This document shows, piece by piece, positions 31,392 to 42,326 of a DNA stretch of 64,000 bases. The stretch's first letter is position 1. The number at the start of each line of letters is the position of its first letter. Both the position numbers and the translations under genes were made by a program. This stretch comes from Phymatolithon calcareum (taxonomy: Eukaryota; Rhodophyta; Florideophyceae; Hapalidiales): NCBI GenBank assembly GCA_977006965.1, contig OZ345374.1:1240001-1304000 (forward strand). Reading direction: 5' to 3'. Below the pieces are notes generated by a model, which saw only the letters and a program-made list of their open reading frames with translations, was not told the origin of the DNA and did not search any database.

Positions 31392-34300
31392 CTAGACTCT
31401 TCCTCTTTTTTTGATGGTACCATCGCCTCTGTGAAACGATATCCGTTCTGCGTCGCTTTCTTGCGCGTCATTGCCCAGCAGACAGCGTCTGCATTGGCAC
31501 TTTATAACAGTTCGTCCAAATTCCATGAGGTTTCCATCCTCTACGTCCCACACATCTTTCTTCTCCCGGAATAGTGCTCGCAAGTTAATGAAAATTGACT
31601 TGGCGATGATAAACGGCATGAGATTTGTCCCATCCAGGAACCTAATATGGTTTCTGGATATTGCCCACATTGAATTGACGGCTTCTGCACTTGATGTACG
31701 ATGACTATCAAGTGATTTATAGCAATCCGGGTCAAAAACGGAGGGACAGGTGTGACATTTGTAGTGAAATCTCTCACAGCAAAGACGAGATTCCTTGAGG
31801 ACCCAGGGTGTTCTTAGGATTATAGACTTTGAGAGATTACAAGCGTTGTCATAGTAAACGATTTGCGGCAGATTTTGGAAGCGACTGATTAAAACTGAAA
31901 GCGCTGTTGAAAGGCTCTCGCTGGCTTGCATCACGGAAACTCCCAGGAGCTTCGGGTTTGTGCAAACGCACCATTCCAGGCGAGTGAGACTTAGAGTTCT
32001 TATAGTTCTTCGTGCAGCTCTCTGTTGCGGTGTCTGGATGCGCATCCGCACTTAGAAAGTACACCCGAGGTCGGCAAAGAGGACGACCGGGAAAGAAATC
32101 ACTACTCAAATGTGGTGCTTCTGAGCCAAACTGACTGGAATCATTTCGCGCATCTTCATATCTCTCGTTTTAGTTTCTTTTGGTGCTCCATACGAGAACT
32201 TTAAGTCGAAGTTTAAGCGGGTTTGGCCTGCCTCATCAACAATGTACCCCATTGCAATAGCCGCTTTTCGCAAGAGAGCGACACACGAAGTCCCATACGG
32301 CGCTCGTTCAATTTGACGTATACAGTGGATGCCAATGCCAGATGCAAGCCGTGCGGCAGAAGGACATTCTGTATCTAAGCACTTCGCATACTCTACCAGT
32401 GCAGTGGCACACTGTTCGCACGGCCATTTTTCCTGAAGATTGGGCACATCTAAATGGGTGATGTCGGTTCCCTAATTGAACAGTGCCGTAGAAAGATCTT
32501 CCGAAGATGATAATGCATACTCAGTACGATAGAGCGTCGCGGGTACTAAGCTGGTCAGAAAGAATTTTGTAAAATCGACCACCTGATTATGAAGTGCAAC
32601 TGTGGGGAGACGGTGACGAACTTTTGATCTTCCACCCTCTCCAAGTGACACATACGAGTCGAATGGCATTTGAATAGTAGCATCATCAGGCTCAGACGCA
32701 TTGGGAGATATGTGAGTTATTCGAATTTCTTCACTCGAGTCTGAATCATCGGTTGCAGTTCGGTGACCCATTTGAAGGATGTTTGAAGCTGTATGGACAT
32801 CACTTTCCACGCGGGAGGGAGAATAATCATCGCCATCGTGCGCATGCTCCTGAAAGGGCCCTAATGGGACAATTTCTTGGACGGGAGTGCTCGAACCTGA
32901 CAGAGGGAGAACTTCGAAGACCGCTTCTACAAATCTGCGAGCAATGTGGAGCCGGTGCTCTTTGTCCGTTGCGTTAAACAGAATTTCTGCTCCATCCCAT
33001 CCTCGATGTCTTATCATTTTTCCCCATACGACGCTGAATGATCAGTCCTTTTCAGTAGTCTTCGCATATGAGCAAAGCTTTTCGATAAACTTTCTGGTCT
33101 TTGCATTCTGCACAATAAACTGAGGGAGAGACGCTCCTCGTGATCTTGGGATCCCTTCAACCGGGCGGTCGAAATCAGGTAAGGTGCCGAGGATTCCAGT
33201 AGCAGTGCCATCCATAACGATTCCTTTAAACCGCCCCCCTAAATCCTGGCACTCGTCGCATGTAAAAAGATTTGACAGCTCCTCTCCCACGGGAGATGAG
33301 AGAGTCCGTACAAACGCAGCAAAACATGTGCTTGCGGACCGCCTCCGAGTGGTAAGGTGATCTCCAATCTTGAAAACATTTGCCGCCGGGCTGTTACCGA
33401 ATAGCTTAGAAAGATCATACGCAACTCAAAATGTACCGCAAGGCCGGCGCAGTGATAAAGCCAAAATTCCAAAAGATCTGTGCAGTATACGCTTCTGCCC
33501 GTTGCCGCGAACAAACCTCAATCTGCACCGTCAAAGTAGTTCACTTGACGACATGAGAGACACAAGAATTCGGCAACGAATATCATAAAACTTCCGTGTC
33601 CAAGTGTGTGAACTGTAACCTGGCGATACGATACGGAGTACAATGGCATGTTTCAATCTTTCGGAAAGTTGCGATTGCAGATCCTGCAGCAAATGATCTG
33701 GTCTTTTACAAACACCTGAAATCCGTTTCGCAGTCCCATGTTTACCCGAAGTATCAGCTCTCGAATGGAATTAGCGTCCGAAGAACATGAAAAAACTAGT
33801 CTGCGCCTGGATGCTAGGTACTTGTTCTCGTCTGACACCGGCTCTTCATCATCTGAGCTCGACTCATGGTCAGCACAGTCCCTTCCGCTTTCGATACTTA
33901 AGTCCCCAACCAAGGAGTTTCGCGGGCTGCGAGTGGCTTCAATAACTGATAGCTCATGCTCGCAATAGCCTCGCTTCGCAGGTGTTTGTCGGCAGACTTG
34001 GCATTGCAGGCGAGGATATACATTGCCCTTTTTTTAGAATTTAGACGATATTCCATTACTGGTACAAACAGTGGAGGAGTTCTGCTTGAAGGCAAGGAAG
34101 AGACACTCATCCAGTAAGTTTGATGACGGTCTGCTATCGGGGCAGTCGGTAATGCCTTCCATTTTCCCGGAAGCCACGTGAGAGAATTTGAATAGTTTTC
34201 CTGTAGCTGTCCTGAGAGTTTCTTTCCGGTTCCGAGAAAATCAGCAACGACTTCCCGAAGTGAAGGAGCGGATTCCAAAAAGTCGGAGTGAAAACATTTC

Positions 34301-35112
34301 GCCTGATCTTGTTGCCAACAGGAACAGTTCTTGCTGACATAGATCTCCTGTTCAGAGATATCAAGAGTGTACCGTACACAAGCAGCTCGTCCTCTTCCGT
34401 ACATCTGCTTTCGGGTTGATTCAAAAAAGATGCATAGAGTCCTTGACTTAGACTTTTCAAAGCTGGGCAGAGCGCATGCGGCAAAAACTCGGCCCCAGTA
34501 AAACGCGTGCAGTACGTTAACCTCATACCGATCAGAGTCAACCGAGAAATCCTCAGAAAGGTGTTGCATCAGAGATCGAATTGTGGTATGAACCGACATA
34601 GAAATGTCGGGTTGTTGTTGTGGCATAATTTTTCGGGACGCTCGACGCGAAGCCGGTTTCGCATTTTCAGCTTCTACGCCAGTAGCAAATATCTCCGATG
34701 CCCGATATTCATTTTCCAATAGTGCGAGGGATGAACGTAGGTTCGGTGCGTTAGATCGTGGCGTGAATCTATAACCATGTATCGCCATGGGTAAGAGCTC
34801 ATTATTGATTTGAAAATGATGGTATTCTCCGGACTCTGGTGCAGAGATCGGCGTAGGAGCGACTTCAATTACGCGAGGGTTAATATTCATTCGATTTGGA
34901 GCGAGAATATTGTGCCGGGGAATATCGTCTTTTCCCATTGCGCGCGGAAGCTGTGGATGGAGGTTTGTGTGCAGGGGACGGCATGGGATTAAGATGTTGT
35001 GAGAATTTTCGCCATCTTTGATTTTGACAGATTGCCGTTCGCATCTGAAAACGATTTCTTGGTTCTCTGCAAGCACGGGAACGAGATTAGCAGTGTTCTG
35101 GTGTGGCTCCAT
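31392..35112 (-). pseudogene. KDZ-type transposase with SWIM zinc finger, broken
   Basis: ATG at 35112 opens a 404-codon frame. Fragments in order to 31392 read as one protein of about 1200 residues after frameshifts near 33900, 33270, 32110 and 32000, plus stops near 33040 and 32470. The first part has a SWIM finger, CxCx7CxH, at residues 263-275. Later parts carry Asp in VMDGTATGI, Asp in YDNACNLSKS and Glu in TSSAEAVNS, a plausible RNase H-like catalytic triad, together with Cys clusters (CERFHYKCHTC) like those of KDZ (Kyakuja-Dileera-Zisupton) proteins and HMGXB3-like proteins. The role would be DNA transposition; the superfamily assignment is from remembered motifs. Confidence 0.7.
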
Positions 35113-37402
35113 TTCGGAAAATAAAAGCAGTCGACTTTCGAGTGTGGATGAACAATGCGTCTAGAGCTCCGGCTGCGTCCTTTTTAGGTAATGACAAGAT
35201 GTGCGACGAGTTGAGAGGATTTTGAGCTAATCTGGGCAGCTTATGATGACTACAATCATATCACCATCAATATCTGAATGCGGAATATTAAGCGAATATT
35301 CTTCGGTACTGATATTGGCTTCAAGTAAACATCTTTCGTGGTATAACAGAGTTTAATAATGGAGGGTAATATCTTCATATCACAGATGAATCCTGTTAAA
35401 TGAATACCTCTATGAGGAGGGATATGGTCGATCTCCGTGGAGAAGAACTTTAAACAAAAACGATCATTTATGCGATCTGGTAGCATGCTTGCTCACCACT
35501 TCTTTATTTGCAGTCCTGGTTGTGAAATACGAATGAACTAATCTATGCTCGTGACAAACTCATGTCTATTTCGTTACTGGTTTTGGGTTGTGCTAGATGA
35601 ATTATTATGGATGGTAATTTTACTCTTGCTCCTTCTAGACTTTTGTTAGGAGTTTGATCTCACTGAACTTTTTGCATGTTAGTTATTTCTGAAAGTCGAA
35701 CAGTGTGGTTCAAGTCTGCATCTCAAATGATAATTGCGCCTTAGTGAGTGCGAAGTGGATAAAATATATTCATTGTGAGTCAACCGCAAAAGTAAGTCCT
35801 GAATTACCAAAACGTTTCTTAAATCACATTATTGTAACGCAAGGAGCTCGTTGATAGAATTTTCTAAGCCCTGTTATTCTTACTAATGCTCATATTCTAT
35901 GAATGTGAACTTTCTGACTGCGGAATGTTTAAAGTTTTACTCATTTCCAAAGTGGGCGGCCTTGCACTTTTTAATCAGCTGTGGAAAAGCCAGCATCGTC
36001 GTGATACTCTTGCTCGCTTTCCATTGACACAGGCCCTAAAAGATAGTCCTTAAGATATTGGATTAATTTAGTATTTTGTCAACAGAAGCAGGGGCACCAT
36101 CGAAGATTTGACTCAAGGCACTGTGTCCAGATTCGATATGTAGAGTAGGCCAGAACTTAGAAAATAGTTTTCCTCAATAAAAATGTGACACGCGAGGATG
36201 CGCCGTGTGTCATTGTCACATGTGCGAGAGATGCCCTGTCTACCGTATTATCTCTTCCAGAAAACAGCAGGACAGCACCCCAAACTAACGGCCGCAAAAT
36301 TTATCTCAAACGAGTCGCATATATTTGCAGTATTACAGTAAAGTGCTGGACCCTTATCCAGTACACCGTGCGTTGTGACGCTTGTCAGCCATCCTATTCC
36401 AGGCGCTAATTTAGTCAAAGGCTTGAATCTGTTGATTTTTTTCGATAACGTTTCATAGAACAGAGAACATTGATGGTCTCGGGATGGGCGTTTCACAGTT
36501 AATGTACAGTACTAAACTACTGTTGGATTACTTGCGATTCCGACCCCTCTTGGATTATGATTGGAGTTGTCAGTCTTACATGGAGCCCTGAAATATAAAA
36601 TAATCCAAAGTTTCTGAAATCATACACTGTTTGCAAAAACCTGATCCTCTGCGACGAAGCCAAGTGTACCAATCAAAATCGAATAGGGACGTATTGCGAG
36701 CAAAGTCAAAAGTTTCAGTTCGCTCATAGAATAGAGGGGTCGCTAGACCGAAGTATCGAATACTTCGCCTTTTTTTAAGCTCGCGACCCCTGTGCGACCC
36801 CTCGCGACCCCTTTGCGACTCCTCGAAAGACCCCTCTGGAGGCTTCAACCCCTCCTAGAGTCGAAACATGTGAACTGATACAGAGTCGCAACATGTGAAA
36901 TAATTTGACTCCTATATATCTTCTGTGGAATAGATCAACTGTTTCGGATGAAGTTAGCTTATTCTTGGTTCCAACTTGGCTCCGACTGTGAGCAATCGGA
37001 GCACAGAACTTTATTTTAAAGTCTTTCGGAAGCACATAATTTTAATGTCCGGTGAGAGAATAGCTCCTATGCGTTCAGAAGAAAGCTACTCTACAGACCG
37101 CTCCCCCATACGCAGTAAGTCCAACAACACATTTCCCTCGCATTTATGTTCAGAAAGTATAAAGAAGCAGAGCAATGAGGTTGAAATTTCTCCTTTCCCA
37201 GCCAGAGTCGTTATGTGCACCTTAGCATTCCTGGATTCTAGATGGGCTTCTTCGCGAGCCGAGATATATTTCTGAATCATCAGAACCTAATTATTAGTTC
37301 CAGAGTTACGTTGGTTCCTCCAGAAATAAGATATGAGCTTCCAAGAATACTTCGCACTTCCAGAAAAGGAATGTTCTCCCTCGAATTGAATGGACTCTTC
37401 TA
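35113..37402. other. AT-rich intergenic
   Basis: No gene on either strand. A degenerate GCGACCCCT minisatellite lies at 36776-36850. Confidence 0.5.
36776..36850. repeat. Degenerate 9-bp minisatellite
   Basis: About six imperfect copies of GCGACCCCT/GCGACTCCT in tandem. No function inferred. Confidence 0.6.
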
Positions 37403-38241
37403 ATATCTATGTGACGAACGCCCTGAATTCAGGGGCAATTTAAAAAAAATCTATAGCGCGAAGGCAAGACAGTTCGCTCGCGCCATATTCGTAAAGTTGG
37501 GCTTTTCTTCTGCGCGAGGAGTACCGCAACTATTAACTTATAAGCGCTTCATTATGTGCTACGATTGAATATGTGTTGTCCACTCACAAGAATGAGACCT
37601 GCCGAGACGCAAGAAAAATTACACAGCTCAAGGGTCAGCGCATCTTTTATATGACATAGAAACGACGGTGACCAGTCTAGAAGAACATTGCAGACTTCAG
37701 GGAGCCATTTCCCCATCCATATATATGATTGGCACGCTTCAAGAAGTAATTGATGATGAAATCACTAGTCGTAAATTCAGCACCCGGTGCAGAAGACTAA
37801 GATTAGGTCCGTATATATTGCTGTCGTCCGAAGTAGTCACCAACGTTCAGTCACTTCCGATCATGTATTTACGTTCGAGAGCGGTGTAGGAACCCACCTA
37901 ACTTCCACGAAAAGGAAGAGGAACACTGTGAATGGGATGATGACTTCTTTGCTGAGCAAATTAACTAAAGAGCTCTCGAAGTGAGTAAAACGACCCTGGT
38001 AATACCAGGGTCGTTTTATTATGCTCATCATGTACTAAGATTGATGGTGTCGTAACGTATGTTGTGGCACCAGCATATACGTTTGCCACACTTTTACTTG
38101 TTGAGACTGTTGTACAAAGCAGGTTGTTGCGATCCATGAGCTTGACGACTTTTACGAGCATTATAATTAATAGCTTTCTTTTGCAAGAGTAATATAAATC
38201 TCATTCCCTCAATTGAGGAAAAAATTCCGTCACATAGACTC
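37403..38241. mobile_element. Short relative of the TA-flanked transposon
   Basis: Ends ATATCTATGTGACG (37403-37416) and CGTCACATAGACTC (38228-38241), both flanked by TA, match the 12183-13829 family. Subterminal palindromes CCCTGAATTCAGGG (37421-37434) and CCCTCAATTGAGG (38206-38218) are retained. At 839 bp with no coding frame it is probably non-autonomous. It contains a 16-bp-arm hairpin. Confidence 0.8.
37986..38018. repeat. Perfect hairpin, 16-bp arms, 1-nt loop
   Basis: Arms 37986-38001 and 38003-38018 around a single A, core CGACCCTGG. Looks like a rho-independent terminator in shape, but the setting is a eukaryotic transposon. Confidence 0.8.
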
Positions 38242-38269
38242 TAGAGGTCCAGAAACAGATTTAAGTGCA

Positions 38270-38745
38270 TATCACTGATCAACGTTTAGGAGCTGCGACT
38301 GCGGAAGCGCTATAGTCCTTTCCATTCGTATATCTGTAGCCCCAATAGTAGTTCTGTTTGTCCATGAATTGGTATAGACAGCTCTGGGGCCCCAGAAAAC
38401 GATCTGTGACTCCAGAAACTATAATATACTATCTGGAGCTTCGTACCTATTTCTGTACATCCAGAAGAAGTTCTGCTTGTCCATAAATTTGAATGTAATT
38501 ATCTGATCAACTATTAGAAGGAGCTGTGAAACTGCCGAAGGGTTAGTCCTTTCCATTCGTATATCTGTAACCCCAATAGTAGTTCTGTTTGTCCATGAAT
38601 TGGTATGGACAGCACTGGAGTCCCAGAAAACGTTCTGAAACTCCAGAAATTACAACATACTGTTCTGGAGCTCCATACTTCTTTCTGTACGTCCAGAAGT
38701 AGTTCTGCTTGTCCATAAATTTGAATCCAATTCTCTGGAGCCTCA
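38270..38745. repeat. 231-bp tandem duplication, satellite-like
   Basis: CCTTTCCATTCGTATATCTG recurs 231 bp apart (about 38318 and 38549). Each unit holds two diverged halves sharing AGTTCTGNTTGTCCAT, so the basic monomer is about 115 bp and four are present. The flank at 37290-37390 has similar CTCCAGAA-rich sequence. Confidence 0.8.
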
Positions 38746-39843
38746 TAAACACTTCTGATCTACCAAAATAATTCCTGGAATTCCATTTGTGTATGCGGAT
38801 AGCTTGACATATATGCTTAACAACTTAAGCTTTGAGAAATCTTGTTTGTTCACCCGCCCGAGCAGAAAGAGCCAACTAAGTTGTTTGACTCACTCGAACT
38901 CATGCACTGATCTACACAGCAATGGTGTGCAGCGACGATGGCAAGGAGCCGATTTTTGCACTTCGTGCACTTTGGCTCTATAGTGCCGCTGACAAATTTC
39001 TTACAAACAGAACTATACTTATTCAAACTTTGAAATATATTTCCGCTTTTCGGGGCAAAACTTCTTTCTATAGTTTGCCCGTATCGCGGGGTCATCGAGC
39101 GACCCCGGATTCCGAGCTAATTTCAAGTATTCTCAAACTTACATCTTAGCGATGCTCCCATAAGGGCGCGTAAAGTGCTATGCATGATTTTTACTAATAA
39201 ATTGGAGGGGTCATCAGGCAAGTACTGGACAAGAACATATGCCTTAGAGGCGTTTCGCCAAATTACGGGATTCCCAGAAAAAAATTTTACAGTACCTTTT
39301 GAGTTCAAAACCACACGGGCTCTCTGGAAGTTCTATGCAAATACCACAGACCCTTTCCGATCATCTTCAACAGCCAATGCATAGATGAAGAATGTTTCTG
39401 TCGAATTATCAAGAGAATTCTCACTCTTTGTATCCTTAAAGTAAGGGCTATCGACAAAAAGAATATTCCACCAGAAAAGTAAGAAAATTTAAATCTTCGT
39501 AAGTAATCTCCATAATTCGTAGTGCGCACAAAGGGCAGGAGAAACCCACTCTGAGAAGATACTGGGCTGGATCGAGGCCATTGTTTTCGAGGCCCTTCTT
39601 CTTTTCATAGCGCAAATAGATCCAAAACATATCGCGGCCTTTTTCTAATGCTATAAGGAAGAAAAAAGCGGAAAAGGTATCAAGCGATCCTCAAAGGATC
39701 AGCACCATCAATGTGCAGCTCGTTCTGAATACCAGAACGGCGTCCTATCCGGTGGTCATGGACTGCATCAGTCGTCTCCGCAAGAATCCAACGGTGATTT
39801 AGAAATATCTCGTCAAGGTCAACCGTCGTATTCTCTACTCGAA
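38746..39843. other. Intergenic, no gene recognised
   Basis: Short frames only. 39175-39384 on the plus strand has a protein-like stretch (RQITGFPEKNFTVPFEF) without a start codon or a neighbour to join, so it is not called. Confidence 0.4.
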
Positions 39844-42326
39844 ATGAGTAGAACTCGAGGAGGAAAAATCGATGATATCTGTCCTGCTAAGAATCAGTCT
39901 TCGTCCACTGTCAATCCGCGTGCAGCTAGCCTTCTACCAATCAAGAAAATTGCCCGTGGTCCCGACTCTGATGATTCTAAGCCTTTTCAGTTGTCAAGCC
40001 CAACAGGAAGTTATTCCCATCGAGCGTCGTCCGTGCCAGCAGCGGTAATACTGAAACACGAAGTGCTTCGCTCTGCTTTGGGAGCACATTTTCCATTTCC
40101 TCAAAGTGGAATGGAAAGCTTACCTAAGGTTTCTCTACCGCAATCGTCGAGTCGGCCGGCAGACCGAATGCATTTAAACTTAATTCCGCAAGAAACGGGA
40201 AAGGCTTCTATCTCTGCTGACGAAATTCGCCCACATGCCGTTGACGGTCTAGGTCGTGGGGATCCTGATGTTCCATATATGCCACATCATTTGAAGAGAT
40301 ATACTGTTAATCGTACGTGCGAAAGCGATGTTTCGGACATCACGGGTAAGACGGAAAGATGTGCAGCTCTGTTTCTTCCCGATTCAAGGAGCAAATCTAA
40401 AAGCGTGAGGCTTAGTGCGTCACTCCTTGAAACGAGCTGCAATGTATTTGCCGAGATGCAGTCTGTAAAGCCTGAGCTCACTAAGGCGTTTGCTGCCGCC
40501 GCTGACCTCCAGATCTCACTCGGCAAGGCCGGTCGGGTTCACCTCGTTGTTGAAAACGAGTTAACTCGATTTGGAACGCTCAGTAGCTCAATTGAAATCC
40601 CACAGCAGCGGCGCGTTTCTACTCTGCCAGTGTTTTCACCTTCGCTTGCCACCTGCCTATTGCAGGATACAGATGATCCTCTGGACTACACTAGCTTCTC
40701 ATCTCAGATGGTTAGCGTTCTTACCCACGCGGAAAGAATAACTTCATGTCTTGATTCTCAAAACAAGGATTCCGGTGGAGTACGTGCTGCCTCCAAGCAA
40801 TTTTCAGGTAGCGAGCTTGCGCTGCTTGCGAAGAAACCTAAGATTTGTGGCAGCTCAACTTGCGTTCTTCCTCCATGGTTCACAGATCTCCGTCGGCGAT
40901 ACCATCCGACCAATGAGCCTCCTCGTCGCGGGCCCGACATTGTTGTCGACCACGCTGTTTTCTCCCAGAATAAGAAACTTCCTGGCATGGTTCTAATCGA
41001 CGTCTACTCCAACTTCTTCACTAGATTGCATCATATAGCGAAACAGACGATGGTTGATGACTACAAGAACGCCATTGTTTATTACAAGTGGACACCGGAA
41101 TGGCTGCGCATGCGGACAGACTTCATTATTGGGAAAAGGAGGAATGTGGCTGTGAGTTTCACGTTGGGTAAGCTACCATCTAAGCGTTGGTGCACAAAAA
41201 AAGACAGCAGAGGCACTGTCCGTTTTATTATTGCGGAGTGGCTTCGGATGGAGGTGGAAACAAGAGATCTTCTTCTTTCAGAGATAAGAAAATCTAAGTT
41301 CCTAATATCGCCGGAGTCTATTGCTAAAATGGATCCTCCGACCCATGTTCCTAAACTCGAAGTCCCTGCTACTATCGAGTCTGGCGAACCGAATGTTCCA
41401 ACTCCTGCTTTGACCGGTATTTTGGCTGAAAGCTTCGTTTTCCGCCGTACTAGCGACGAATCATTGGCACATCGGGATATGACGGTGCCCAATGCAGTTT
41501 CGGAACCTGTTGCCGCGAAGACAGATGAGGCTGTTAAACCTAATGAAGGAAAAGGTTGCTTATCATTCATTGGAAGTATCCCGTCTTCCCACTACACTTC
41601 CAGCGCCCAAAGATGCATAACATCGAGCTCTCAGGAGAAGGCGATCTCCAATTCATCAGTTTTGAGAGGCAAGGATCTTGATTCGGAGGTTGTCCGAGTG
41701 ATAGGCGAAGAGCGTGTGACCAGACGGGATATGAAGAGACTGGTGGATCCTCGAAGATGGCTAAATAATGCGCACGTCAACTCATTCTGCCACTTGCTTC
41801 GGACGGACACTGTGATTGCACTGGATTCTGGTTTTTACACTGTCATGCAGAGGCCAGGTACAGAAAAACGTGCCACATTCGCACACCTTGCACGTTGGAT
41901 CAGAAAGAACGAGATGGAACAGCTTCAAATTCTGCTTATACCAGTTCATTCTGAAGCGAAAAACATTGGGGATTGATACATGTCGATAAGTCGAGTGCTT
42001 CTGTCTTTGTGTACGATTCGCTTCCATCTCATCGCGCATTTGAATATGCCGCAGAAATGATTTCCGAGTGGTGTACGTTTCTCAAGAAATATTACAATGC
42101 CAAAAACTGGCATGCAAAATGGACTCCAGAAGAAACGAGTAGATCCCAGCCCCAAAACAATACAATTGACTGTGGAGTTTTCACTTGCGCGAACGCTTAT
42201 TACTTGTAAACGGGTTTCCCTTCGAACCGGTTCCCTGTTTTTAACGCTGCTGTTTGGCGCAGCGATATTAAGAAAAGTATTTTAGCGACAAAACTCCTGA
42301 TTGCAACTCGACTACACCAAGCATAA
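39844..42326 (+). pseudogene. Ulp1/SENP-like cysteine protease (C48) with frameshifts
   Basis: ATG at 39844. Residues 1-600 are Ser-rich and unrecognised. From about residue 627 the Ulp1 fold begins (DPRRWLNNAHVNSFCHLL), with LILLIPVH-type strands. The frame breaks in a run of five A at 41959-41963; one extra A would give the catalytic KHWGLIHVDK. In the second frame are Asp of YDSL (42015-42017), the oxyanion Gln (42154-42156) and Cys of DCGVF (42171-42173), so the full His-Asp-Gln-Cys set is present. Two more shifts near 42210 and 42240 lead into the typical C-terminal helix (NAAVWRSDIKKSIL) ending at 42326. Such proteases remove SUMO-like modifiers and are often carried by eukaryotic DNA transposons; the position beside a KDZ-type transposase fits that. 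Confidence 0.8.

Noticed and set aside
37986-38018. Rho-independent terminator
   Set aside because: Shape fits, but the context is a eukaryotic non-autonomous transposon and no gene ends there.
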